A stretch of 64,000 nucleotides of DNA from Bradysia coprophila (lineage: Eukaryota > Arthropoda > Insecta > Diptera > Sciaridae): NCBI RefSeq assembly GCF_014529535.1, contig NW_023503493.1, forward strand, positions 12,494,001 through 12,558,000, given 5' to 3'. Below, one piece after another: positions 1 through 12,396 of the stretch. Made by a program: the position numbers and the translations under genes. Numbering within the stretch: position 1 is the stretch's first letter; each line of letters begins with the position of its first letter. The notes below the pieces were generated by a model that worked only from the letters and a program-made list of their open reading frames with translations, was not told where the DNA came from and ran no database searches.

Positions 1-1
1 T

Positions 2-3000
2 CGTTCAAGTCCTGCCACAGTCAATAACGCTCAACCACCAAATCATACAACCGAACGTCGATCACCACTGATCATATCGAATTCAACGCTTTCGCCACAA
101 ATTCCGTCGAATGTGATCAATGCACCGAATTTGGGCGTACTGCGAACATCTTCGCCCGTTCCCAGTAGTAGTAGTTCGGGCGCCGGTCAAGATGATGGAT
201 TGAAAATCACGTTCGAAAAGCAACCGAACAGTCGAGTTGCACAGTTACAGGAAGAGTCCACGGCAGTGGGACGGAGATCCAGGTAAATGTTGGTGTTGTC
301 GATGGTGATGTAAAGAAAGTTAGTTATAGTTTTGTATAGTTTTGTGGATTGTGTGATTTAATCAGCACTCGTTGCTTCACTTCAGGTCTGAGTGTGTGTT
401 TATTTTGCTGAAACAAAAAACAATTTTTTGCAAAATTTTGATGTCGCTTCTCAAACGTGACTTTTGATTTAATTTGCTTACTGTTTTGTGTGTAAAACAT
501 TTGCGATAACGAATATTTACTAAATGAAAATTCTTTTCCTTTTCGCATTCTATTTCCTGCTTACTAAATACCAAACTGGCTACTAAACCACTTACACAAT
601 GCACTTAAAACTACTTGAAAAACCAAAATCGTACTAACCATCCCAGATCCCATTCAACCGACACAAAAACTCGTAATGGCAAAAAGCGTTCAGCTGCACC
701 GTCGACCAGCCCTTCACCGCCCGTAACTTTCACCACAATTCCCGATTCCAACTCAATAGCCAATAATACCACCAGCAATTCAGCCTCGAATGGCACGCCA
801 CCAGTCGGCACGACAAATAAAACCAAACCGATGCATAAGAAAGCCCGAACACAATCGATTGAAACTCCACCATCTTCTACTTCCAGAACGCCGGACACAT
901 CGGCAATGGCATTTAACAATTCGTTCAGTGGCTTGAAATTTAGTTACGAAGCCCAGTCTGCACCACCGGTTGCTGCACCAACAGCACCAGTGCCGTCTGC
1001 GTCAACACCGCAATCGATTGCGATTAAAGATTCGCCGCCCAGTTCACCCAATTCAGAAGGTGGTTCCCGAAAGCCGAATACACCGTCGACGGGTGAAGCC
1101 AAGGATTTCAAAATCTTTCAGAACGGGGTTCATGTTACACATATGCTGGGCAATCAATTGAATCCGGCGAGTAGTGTGGCACAAAAGATGTCCGATCAAT
1201 TACACATGGAACTGGAAGCGAATAGTATGTATACGTCGTCGAGTCTGGATTCGGCTAGTCAATTCGTTGGACCACCATTTCCAGGCAAAGCTCAGGCACA
1301 GGTAAAAGAAATGTGCATTTTGCACTGTCTTCTGCTGGAGCACCCGTTTAATGTTTTCGTCGAAATTCACAGGCAAGAAACGCACAAGCACAAGCTCCAG
1401 CGCCATCATTAACGTCAATGCTCGGTGGAAATGGTCAACCAACGGCATCCGGAAACACACCAAGAAGTTTAGAACAATTGCTTGAACGGCAGTGGGAACA
1501 AGGTTCACAGTTTCTGATGGAACAAGCACAACATTTTGACAGTAAGAACAGCCCTGCGCACTTCTTAGACCTCCGTAACCTAAATTTCTCCATTTTTTCT
1601 GCAGTTGCATCATTACTCTCGTGTTTGCATCAGCTAAAAACAGAAAACGTGCGACTTGAGGATCATGTCACGAATCTAATAGCTCGCCGAGATCATTTGC
1701 TAGCAGTAAATGCTCGTTTAGCCATACCTTTAACATCTTTACCACACGCACAAGGTAATTGTAAACGATTTAGTTCTGCGCTGAGAAGCCAATGCAACTA
1801 ATTTATCGATCCGAAAAGCAGCTCCATTCAATAATATGCACATGAACGGGCCGACCGAACAACCACCACAAAACCCAACGAGATCAGGACGGCCGAGTTC
1901 ACATGGCTTTCAGCAGCAGCAACAACAACAGCATCAACAACAACAACAACAACAAATGCCAGTAGAAAATGGCATTGACTTTCGGCACAATTCACATCAG
2001 AGCACGGCATCGTCGATAAGGTAAGTTTGCCGTTTCAGTTGCTTTCAATTTATATTTCACACGGTCAAAGTTACTTTCGATGCAAACTGCATTGATTTGC
2101 ATCGACCGCCAAAAACAGTAAAGATAAAACGAACGTTTATTGTTCAAAGGCAATCTACCGCCAATATGCCGTATAACAATCAAACAGCTCACAGTTCTGT
2201 ACAAAATAGGCAACATTCGACAGCTACCACGTCCTCAAGTAATCCAGACACACAAAGTAGAGGTCGTGGTTCAAGTAGCTCTTTTCAAACAACGACTGGT
2301 TATTCTACCGCCCATCAGGTAGCTGAAATAATTATTTTTTTTTTACAACAAAAAAGTTTGAAAGAATTTAATCATCTGATCGTATTCATCATAACCATCA
2401 TTCATTTAGTGACATCGTAGCGTAGTATCTAAATGGTTGTGTAGATTAAGTTGTACTCTTCTGCTTCTGGTTAATAATTCTGGTGATGGTTTCGTTTAGA
2501 CACGCAATTCGTAACATTTTACCTTTCGAACGGACACATTTAGTTATTTGACTACAATCATTAAATGAGTTTCTTGTACAGAATCAGCCACATGGGTAAT
2601 TCTGCACACCCCGTGCACATGAAGTTCATTCACTCATTGTATCTCAAACTACTTTAGCTCCACACGAAATTTCCTTGAATTTGTTAGCGTATGATTCGGA
2701 CCCGAATTAAATGGCACAAATTTCCAACTTTACTAGTTCGAAGTGTAGTAGTAGCACTAGCCGGAAATTGGGCGAAAATTGTTGGTGTCATAGTCACAAT
2801 TAAGCAATAAAGAAAACTTTTACGATCTGTTAGTTCTATATTGTTCTGAGTATCGACGCCTTCCTGAAGAAACGACATGTTACTGACGAAAAGACGAGTA
2901 GTCTAAGCTTCTTCAGGAATATTCCTTTTTCTTTGTGAAGAAGCTGTGAGGTCCTCAAGATGCTTAGATTACTTGACTCTTCGTGAGGAACTCGCCGTTT

Positions 3001-4033
3001 CTTCAAAAAGTCGTTGATACTCATGGCGTCGAACTTTCAGGACAATTAGTTCTATCGAAGACTGAAAGGTCACTGCGATTTTGATGCCTCAGATCTCCGA
3101 TTTGAATGAATGATGGCTCGTTGGATGCTACTTTCAATCCTAGAGAATCCGCATAACCAATTTCTCGATTAATTTCTGTTTTTCCTTGAAAAATGATCAT
3201 AATTGAAGGTGTGTCAGAGGTTTGTAGAAACAGTTTTTTTCAGTAAATTCTCAAGATAAAAGTATTTTTAAACATTGAAATGTTTTACGAATATCGAGCG
3301 CTGATAGACCTACAGGTGGAGTATCGGAACCCGAACCGCTTGGTGCAAGCGAACCGCTTGGTGCAAGTGAACTTTAGGGAGTTATGAGCATTGATATGGT
3401 AAATGTTTCGAGAGTAACAGCGCATACTTAGTTCCGCGGAAGAGCCATGTTGTAGGGTTCCAAGGGTTCACCTGCATCAAGCGGTGCCTATACTCGATAT
3501 TCCAACTCCATTCGTAGGTATATTATAACCCGACATTAATGCAACATTTCAATGTTTAAAAATACTTCTATTTTGAGTTTTTATACAAAGAAAGTAGCAA
3601 AAAAGGTAGTTTCCACGACCCTCGGAGAACCTTAACTCCTAAAGGTAACAAAATTACCTGAATAATTTCTGTTATCCGATCATTTCATGCCTTTCGGCAA
3701 TATAATCATTGACGCTACTCGTTGCTTACAATATTGTCAATAAAATTTCTTCGGTGCGCGTTAATTAGAGTTACTATCATCTTGAAGTATGGTAAAGTGA
3801 CTGCTAAGAATCCGATAGTAGTCCAAGTATATTTTCAAAAACCGGCCTAATTATGGATTATCTTGCAACTGCACTTCCAAAGCTTATACATTCAATAATT
3901 ATCGCAATACCCCGACATCAAAGACTGCACAATGCACATAGATGCCAATACAAACTTCATGTAAATATTGTTTTTCATCCAATTTCAGCAAGGTCAAAAT
4001 CGACGAGAAGACGGCCAAATGAAACCTAGCTGA
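2..4033 (+). CDS. Alh: Alhambra / AF10 (MLLT10) homologue, 3' part only
   Basis: C-terminal 555 residues of an AF10/AF17-family chromatin protein; the N-terminal PHD fingers lie upstream of the window. Exons read from GT-AG sites and frame: 2-282, 647-1301, 1373-1541, 1605-1754, 1822-2020, 2150-2318, 3989-4033; the joined length is a multiple of three. The diagnostic octapeptide EQLLERQW starts near 1472, followed by the leucine-zipper segment containing ASLLSCLHQL and LIARRDHLLAVNARLAIPL (exon 4). In AF10 this OM-LZ module recruits DOT1L, so H3K79 methylation is the expected link. The rest is Ser/Pro/Asn-rich, with a polyglutamine run in exon 5. The short last exon ends in TGA at 4031-4033, but the frame stays open for 198 codons beyond it (separate entry). 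Identification is very secure; the last exon boundary is less so. Confidence 0.93.
1909..1956 (+). repeat. CAG/CAA run coding polyglutamine in Alh
   Basis: Interrupted CAG/CAA triplets encode two glutamine runs of seven separated by one histidine, in exon 5 of Alh. Mixed CAG and CAA codons make it a less slippery tract than pure CAG. Length polymorphism is likely. Confidence 0.85.
3245..3590. repeat. Foldback MITE in the last Alh intron
   Basis: Inverted arms of about 35 bp at 3252-3284 and 3543-3577 share the core TTTTTAAACATTGAAATGTT. The interior holds a direct repeat GAACCGCTTGGTGCAAG (about 3336-3370). Ends are approximate; no clear target duplication seen. Confidence 0.6.
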
Positions 4034-4630
4034 AAGCCGTTTACAGTGCAAACGACTACAAAGATAACACGGCAACCAATTATCAATCCAAAAATGGCAT
4101 CCATTCAACAAATAATAACGAAAACAGAAAACAATAATTTAAGCGAAACCAGCAGCAACAGTTGCGACAAAACAAATTTTTTAACAGAAAAATCTAATTT
4201 CCACAACACTAGTGCCCTTAGTGCAAACGCATTAGCCGTTATGCAATTTATAAGTAATAGTGAAAACAATAGCAATAACAACCGTAAACGGATGACCGTT
4301 CGGTCAGCTGTAGATATTATTACGCATGGATCTCAACAGAATAGTAGTGACCATTCAATTTGTTATGATTATTTGGGCAATCGTCGTACTGTCGATCGCC
4401 GCGATGAACATTCAAATGAATTCAAATGTATGAACCAAGTTCAAATCAATCGCCGACCACCGAGTAATGATGATGTTGTCGCTGATGTATCTTCATCGCA
4501 AAAATGTTTGGTTCGCAAACGGTTGCGTAATAACCATTTTTTGCGTCGTATTATCAATAAGACTGCTAATAATCAGTGTGACGCTCATGCCAAAACTAAA
4601 GACTTTTCCATTGATTTTTTATTGAATTAA
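4034..4630 (+). other. 198-codon open frame directly after the Alh stop, same frame
   Basis: The frame of the last Alh exon stays open from the codon after TGA (4031-4033) to TAA at 4628-4630. The predicted segment is rich in Asn, Ser, Arg and Gln and shows ordinary-looking codon choice. It could be translated by stop-codon readthrough, or joined to exon 6 through an alternative acceptor at 4035-4036 (AG before CCG), which skips the TGA and keeps phase 0. It could also be a chance open frame in the 3' UTR, but this length is unusual in AT-rich DNA. The base after the TGA is A, not the C preferred at known fly readthrough sites. No domain recognised. Confidence 0.55.
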
Positions 4631-7600
4631 AAAAAATAATGAAAATTTGAGATTTTTGGACAATTTTTTCTTTTCCTTTTTCTTCTTTTTCGTTGGAGTG
4701 TGTCGCTTCTTTGTAATAAGATCGTAAAGTTAACAATTGAATTGAGTTTTGTTTTTCGGTTTCTTTTTATTAAAATCGTGAATTAAATCGTTCCACTCGT
4801 CGACTCATTACAGTGACAACAAATTGTCGCAGTCGAAACGGTTTTTCGAAAATCAAGCAGTGTGTCGTCAGTGAAACGTGAATTACAATTTTCGTCAACT
4901 TAAAACGATTTCATTGCTGCGGGACTTTCGAAGAAAGCGCAATAATTAGACCGAGAGCTCCCATGGATATCATTCAGGCACGGTTTGGAAGCTATACCAA
5001 ATTGTAAAATTGCACGATACGAAGGGAACATTTGCTCATGACTGAACTCTAGGAGGTTCTCAGCCGTCACGCATCGTTGAAAATCCATATTTCTATTTGG
5101 CAAACAGCAAGTTTGGTGCCATTCGAAAGGTATTCGAACTGTCTTCATCACAGTTACTTTTTGTTGCGTTGCTGTTGTGTTCAGTGAGAACAGAAGGCGC
5201 TTAAAGCAAAAAATTTGGATTTTCTGAGATTTTTAAAAAAGCGCGCGCTACTTTTTCGCTTTCAGTGTCGATTTTCTATAGTTAGAAACAGTGAAACATC
5301 AGCGCTTCACTTACAAAGAATCAATTGTTTACACAATTTTACTGCATCTGCATCCTGGGATGAATTTTCATTGAAATTCGTTCAAGACGATGCGTAAAAG
5401 CCGAGCATCCACATATAAATGTTGCAGAGCAAAAAAATAGCTAAATACTGATACGGGACACGACACATTAGTAAATTATAAGAAAAATGAAATTTCGTTG
5501 ATTTACTTCCGATTCAAACACGCTGACGATGTTCTTTTTGTCAAATTTAGACAAAAACCCTAAGTTTATTCGAAACGGAGCTTAATTAATGAAACTTCAT
5601 TTTTCTTATAATCCACTAATGTGACATGTCCCATTTCTGCATTTAACTATTCATTTAATGTTATTCGTATCGGGTAATGTCACGATTGTCGCATAAGTTT
5701 TAAACCGTGACCTAATGAGAGACTGACATGCATCTGGACTCTCGGCCTAAAATGAGAGAAGGATTTTCGTCTCAGCTTTTTTTTATTGCAATTAAAGAAT
5801 AAAATTGACAATGGGTGCGCGCTGTGGTTACAATTGACTTGTTGCCGACAAGATTCGAGGTAAAATTTTTGTTTTTTATTTTCTAGAATTGATTTTTTTG
5901 TTTAAATTATTTAAGTCTTTAAAGAAATAATTTTTGTTAAATTGAAACTTATAAATGAAATGGGACTGTGTACATGATAAGCGCCATATATAAAATAATA
6001 ATTTAGTAATTTTGAATTTTTTAAATTAATTTCGTCTTTTCCTTCGGATTAGTTAGATGTTATACGTATACATTAGGACAAAAACAAAAGTGAAATGAAT
6101 GAATGAAAATGAGACTTTAGATCGAATCCATGTGCAATGAACCGATGAAATAAAGTTTAAATTGGTCAAGGCTGCCCGAAAAATGAGGTTAATTCATCGA
6201 GTAACTTCTTTCCGGACATCTAGCTTCAATATTTTTCTAAAATCTTTGCCACGCAAAACGTCAACATTTCGTCAGAAAACGTTAATGTTTAAAATGTTTG
6301 ACTTCCTCGGATTTCTTAGCTCCTCGGAGCCGGAAATGGAACGTTTATTTTTGTATAAAAAAAACGTAATGTCCTACTGAGGATCGATGTAAATTTATCG
6401 CGACGCTGTAATAATAATATCCAGGATAATCGTTCCACATTATCAAAATTATCAACACTTGAGAATAACAAAACTAAATTTTCCCAAATGCTGAAAACAG
6501 CAACTCACCTTACACCAGCCCCCTTTACTTACTAACTCTTCCGTCAAGTCCAGTTTTCGAAGTTAAAAACTATGAGACGTAGAAAAATGATAATTCGACT
6601 CCAGTAAAGACTCACATGAGGAAGCATTACATCGACTTCTTGAGAATATTATCTCAGCTTCAGAAACCTCATTCACTTACGAAAATTGGACTTCTCGAAG
6701 AATCGTGACAATTATTAAAACGACTTTGTTGGAAAAAATGTTTAAATCGGAAGAGACATCCTAAATGGTGAAAACGTGGGTGGCTTTGTATTATCCAATG
6801 AATTCACAATCAAGCATCCACGAAGACAAAATTTTAAACTTTACACTATCCGGTACATTGTAATATGGCATTCAAGCAAATTATTAGGACGTAGATGTAC
6901 TCATTTCGGGCCTATAAGTTTTTTTAATATTAAAAATTATCTTCGCATTTTCGATTTTTCGATATAAAAATTAAGAATGAAAACAAAAGAAACAAGAAAA
7001 AAAAAAATTCAGACACAAAATCATCCATACCAACCCACAAGCGAATATTTTTCATTTTGGGAAAATTAAATTGAGTTTTTAGAAAACACTAAACACGCTT
7101 CGTTAAATTTTGATACTTTTTTTACGTCTACTTATTTGTTCTACCAATAAAACAACGAATCCCATGCAAGACGCTCTTTAATTTGGATATAAATTTGATA
7201 ACCCATTCTCTTCTCCCTTATACATTTCCTGAGGAGTAAACAATTAATTTTTCCTTGCTCTATTAGGACTGATCAAAGAAAGTTTCGCCTTTGAGACTGG
7301 TGACTTTACCTAAATTTACTCAAATTTACACAGAATTTTTGGATAAGCTTTTGTTAAATTTGAGTGTAAATCTAGAAAATAGGTTTCCTGATGACAGAGA
7401 TTGCTATTTTCACTTTCTTTTAATGTCTACCAAATGTATATCAATATTCGCCACAGCTGTTTTAGCGCCCATACAAACACATTACTTATGCTGACCTTAT
7501 TCTGTGAATTTTCATTTAAAAAAATCTTGAAATTGTGGAAATTCCGAATAATTCTAAAATTTTCAGAATTTTCAGAATTAAAGTTCCCAAAAAAAAACCC

Positions 7601-10205
7601 TGGGCTTGATAGTGACAGATACGCGTGAGGTAGTGATAAAACTGTGTAATCAATTATAAATCAGTGTGTTTGAATGAGTGGACCAGTTAATAAGACAGCT
7701 GACACTAATCTCGATAATAATTAATTGACTGTGCAATTTGAAGTTGGGCGTGGAATTAATTAGTCCACCTTCAGCACATTTGGTACGGAGAGTCAAAGTA
7801 TAAATGTCATATTTTACGTCCACTTCTAAAATATTGTGATCTCTCTAATAAACAAACAATTTCTACATTGAATATTCCTATTATTTCCGACAAACATTTC
7901 CTTCCGATTCATTTGGCATTGTTAATTATTAATCGAATTATTTGCTGACAGCTTTTTGCTATCTTTAAAATTTACGCTTAACTGAAAATAAGTTGGAAAA
8001 TTGTTCACAAGAATCATTCTGTTGAAGGCAGGGACTATTTTTTGACAAACAAAGCTTATTTTCGATAAATGAAATTCTCTCAAATACAGTTACAGGCGGT
8101 GAAATTTCAGCTTGAAATTGCTTCAGCTGTTTTTCAGCTGATCCACCCAAACAATCTAAGCTGTTTCCGTTTTTAAACGGTTTTAACACTACCACGCGCG
8201 TGCGGGTTGAAGCTTCAACAGTATAAACAGTTTTGATGGTATTTGTTGATCAGCTGACAAACAGCTGAGTCATGATGAAATTTTACTGTATCTGACTGTA
8301 TCGAAATTCTCCAAAAGTTGTCAAAATTCTCAAAAATGAAATTCGATAATTTTGAAAATTTGAAATTTTTTACGATAATTTAGAGAAAATTATCGAAAAT
8401 AGTGTTGGCTAAACATTTTCCTAAAGTTATCCAAATTTTCCTACGTTTTTGCAAATATTTTTGGGAAAATTCAATGAAAATATGGGAAAATGTTTTCCCA
8501 AAAGTAGTCCCTGGTTCACCTGGTTCAAAGTGCAATCGGGGCATGACAAAATTTATAAATGGGAAAATAATTACAGAAATTATGTCGTTATTGTATGGTG
8601 TACGGTTGAAAAATAAATGTGAATGAACAATTCATGGGTACGTTTTAATGGAAAAGAATTTGCAGATAAAATATTTACTCGTTAAAATAAAAGTGAAGAA
8701 ACAATGAAAATATTTTTTAAATCAGTGTAAAAAAAATAAAATAAAAAAATTAAACAACAAAATATTTAAGAACAAATCTCTCAGGTATTTAAATTTAAAT
8801 GATAAACATTAAAATGATTTTTTATTTCTTTTTTACAAACATTGTAAGAAAAAACCAAAAAGACAAAACAAAAAGAAATCCGCAAAGGTATCTTTCAACG
8901 ATTAATTCTTTTTCGTATAAACATTTTTATAATCGTAAGAAAAAGTTAAAATCTACCCAGAATTTGTAAACAAAAATTGAAAATTATAATAAACAAAACA
9001 AAAGCATTTCATTCATATGAATATAAAAAAAATTAACGAGGTCGTGTTTAAGAAAAATAAAAGAAATTGCATGAGGTACAAAACTTAAAAAAAAGGAAAA
9101 AAAAGCATCAGATTCAACAAGAACAAAATGAACGTCAATAATATTTTTGTGTACAGCATTTTTTTGAAAATAAATTAAATAAATTTAAAATAAAACACCA
9201 GTGCGTTTCATATATCCGCTGTCTGGTCTAGCCAATTCTGAACGACGCAGATGGAAATCTGCTGACCTGATTACTATCTATCCGCATCAGTTCTAGATAA
9301 TAGCAGGTCATGTCTTGTTTGGAACTTTTTGTTTTGCCAAGTGTGAGAATTGAAACCGGATCTGAAGCAGGGCTTATTATTCGGAATTTCTTTAAATCTA
9401 AAAGTTCTTAAAAAGTCTGAATTCTTAAAGACCATTTCGAAATGGATCAAATTTAGCCATTTCATCAACGTACTTCAAGCAAAAATATTTTTCATGTTTT
9501 ATACATAAATTTCGGAATTTTTCTCGTAATTTAGGCCCTCAGCATGAAAACTTGTAAATACACATGTAAATATAAAAAATTCCAATAGAAAATGCGTTCG
9601 ATTTGGTAGGCTGTTTTTTAAAAGATTCCCTCACATCTGTAATGGACGGTTTATTTAAGGCACTTTGGCTTGTCGTCCTCACTCCGCTCGGGCTATACCT
9701 CGCAAACTTGCCGAAAATGTACCGTCCACAACAGATTCGTAAATAACTATTTAATGACAGCTGCCAAATAGAGTAGTATTTTGTTACATTCGTCCTCTTT
9801 TTAGAGGGCATGTCCTCTTTTTTCATCTCGTTCTTCTTTTTTACAAAAATTCTAAGAGCATTACTTTTTTGAAGAAGACGTCGTCTTTGTCCTCTTTTTC
9901 CTCTTTTTTTCAGTTCTTCGTCTTATTTAAGTAAATTTGATGCAGTTCATACCTAAAGAACGAAAAATTTTCGCTGCGCGGATTTTACTAATAATCTTCT
10001 CTGTAGGAGAATCTCTGAACGGTAATACAACGAAATCTTCATCACAAAAAAAAATTTCGCTCGCTCCGCTCGCATTCTTTACCACCTCATTTTTCATAAA
10101 TTAAAATAAAATTTAGTCATTTTACAAGAACAGCGTAGCGTTTTGTGAGATACCAAAGATCACGCAAGGACGCCTGTGTATTCAGGTAATATGGAGTGGA
10201 TTTTA
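4631..10205. other. Gene-free AT-rich region, Alh 3' UTR then intergenic
   Basis: No convincing coding exon on either strand; the short ORFs lack splice context and protein-like composition. The first part is probably Alh 3' UTR, with a candidate AATAAA at 5798-5803. It holds one MITE (5437-5650), long A/T-biased low-complexity stretches (for example 8640-9180), and from 9786 several copies of GTCCTCTTTTT that recur at 10755-10830 on the far side of the 10214-10600 MITE, suggesting one older interrupted repeat. Confidence 0.6.
5437..5650. repeat. MITE, 'GGGACA...TTATAAGAAAAATGAAA' family, copy 1
   Basis: Terminal inverted repeats of about 60 bp. The left end reads through ACATTAGTAAATTATAAGAA and the right end is its complement (TTCTTATAATCCACTAATGT). 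Two related copies lie at about 40118-40526 and 42970-43126, so this is a dispersed family. Confidence 0.75.
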
Positions 10206-10213
10206 TCACTGAG

Positions 10214-10600
10214 TAGGGATGGGAGACGTTCAAAATTATCGATAGTGTCAATCGAAAGAAATTATCGATAATCGATTAATCATATTGTTATCGATAATTT
10301 GATAATTATCGATAATTATCAAAATATCGAAATTCGATAATTATCAAAATATCGATATTTTGATATTTATCTGAAAATTCATGATCATGTACCGATATAT
10401 CGGAATATATCGATAAATATCGGATTTTCGGACCGAAATATCGATATATCGAATTATCGATATCTTGATAATTATCAAAATATCAATAATTATCGATTAT
10501 CGATATATTTTTGATAATTTTCGATAAAAAAAAGTCGATAATTATCGATTATCGATAATCGATAATTATCGATAATCATTTTTATTATCGCCCATGCCTA
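10214..10600. mobile_element. Non-autonomous hAT MITE made of TATCGATA motifs
   Basis: 387 bp with terminal inverted repeats TAGGGATGGG / CCCATGCCTA and an exact 8-bp target duplication TCACTGAG (10206-10213 and 10601-10608), the hallmark of hAT transposition. The interior is nearly all ATCGATAATT-type sequence, with at least ten TATCGATA octamers. In Drosophila that octamer is the DRE bound by DREF, and CGATA is the core bound by BEAF-32. Whether proteins bind here is inference. Confidence 0.9.
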
Positions 10601-11935
10601 TCACTGAGAAGGAATCCAAAGAATATCAGGAAGATTTCAATGCATATTGTACACAGAATTTTTTGTTTTTAGCATGAACTGGTGTAAATTACACAATAGT
10701 TGCACAAAGAGCATGTACACTTGCTGTAATTCCTTCCGTGTCAGAAATTCACTTTTGGTCCTCTTTTTTGAATGTCAAGGCGTCCTCTTTTTGTCCTCTT
10801 TTTTGATGCCGAAATGTCCTCTTTCAAAATTGAAAAATGGGAACCCTAATTTTGTATGACAAAAGTTTCTAAATTGTTTTATAGTGTCAAAATTCGGTTG
10901 AAACACTGTCCAGTGTCAGTACTCTATTTAGAGTACCACTCATGTTTCAAGTGCGTTGACCTAGTTTGAGTTGAGAGTCATTGTCAAGGGGAAAGAGTCA
11001 AAATTGTTGTATATCATACAAAAACCTCTTAGAAGAGGAAGGGTGACGCAAGTTCTTTACTTACAAAAGTAAAGTAAAGTATTGATAGAAGAAAGGGTGA
11101 CACTCAAAGTTCGGATTCTCCAAAAATTTGAAACTTTGAAACCTTTTGTGTGATATCAGAATTTTCGAAATAAAGCTGGAAAGCATTACACTCCAGTCTA
11201 AGGCACCACATTCCATGAAACAAAAAACATTCAAAACTACTAACTGATATGCTTTTCAAAACTACTATTGTGTATATCTGACTGATATAACAAGCATAAC
11301 AACATCTAGTCCACAAACACCCAGTGATTCATGCATCAGAAGAAGCAAACACCGTCAAGCAGAACACTTGTAAAGTCCTACTTTGTTGTTGCTTTTTGTT
11401 CATTAATAAACATTTTACCTTCAGCATCATTTGTATATTTTCCAATATAAGCAAGCACAAAGTACTACTGTCGCTGTATTGAAAATCTGGATCTTCTAAA
11501 ACACATCAATTGTATTTACTTATGTGGTAACAAGTTTGTTTTTAAGCAACAAGCTTCGGTAGATTTTTTCGACAAGTATAGAGTTTGTATATCCGAACTG
11601 AAGGCTAGGTGTAACACTACACTTGTCGAAAGAACGGCTACCGAAGCTTGTTGATCCAAAACTTGTGAGTTTGCTTGTATCACAAAATTAATGAATTTCG
11701 CTGCAATGTTTTCTGGTTTACTACCTGCCACAGTTGAATTTTGTTGTAATTGCTGTTGCGCTGAGCGTGGCTTTTAATTTAGTCTGATTGTAATAATCTG
11801 TTTGAGAAGACGTTTATTATAACTGGAAATCTAAGAAATTTTAGATAAAAATTCACGAAAAATGGATCATTTTCGCAGGTGAATATAGCTGTGTAATGTT
11901 TAACTTTCGCGTGGTAGGTAGTAATATTTATATTA

Positions 11936-12217
11936 GGGGAGTTCCTTTCATTTTATTTTTACTCGATATACGCTCGTATATCCAGCATATCGAGTATAAT
12001 TGAAATGTTGCGTATAAATCGCATAACTTTGACAACCTCACCTGAAATAATAAAATTTTACCTCGACGGATTTTGGTCGAACAAACTGCCAGTCTGTAGC
12101 GAACGAAATCAGAAACCCCAATAAATATAAACAACGCACTTCAAGTGGTTGAAAAATGCGTTATTTTAGCACCGTGTGCCAGTATATCGAGTATAAATAA
12201 AATTAAAGGAATTCCCC
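11936..12217. mobile_element. MITE flanked by TA, upstream of the GNAT gene
   Basis: 282 bp with inverted ends GGGGAGTTCCTTT / AAAGGAATTCCCC extending about 35 bp (with ACTCGATATA at the inner edge). Both ends abut TA dinucleotides (11934-11935, 12218-12219), compatible with a Tc1/mariner-type MITE. It ends 179 bp before the GNAT start codon, so it may sit in the promoter or 5' UTR. The rest of 10601-12396 shows nothing I can identify. Confidence 0.7.
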
Positions 12218-12396
12218 TATCACACGATGTGGTACGACCACAGTTCCGATTTGGCAAGACAAGTGTAACACTTCAAAAAACGATATGAATATCTACTTTC
12301 GTTTATGTTGTTGCCAGTTAACATATTAACCAGCTTTGGACGGTTACCGATCTCGTTACCGATTGACTTCATTATATCGAAAAGAGTGAACGTATA

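Noticed and set aside
9786..10850. A second hAT-like element defined by GTCCTCTTTTT clusters on both sides of the TATCGATA MITE
   Set aside because: Right side ends plausibly at GGGAACCCTA, but I found no matching inverted end or target duplication on the left.
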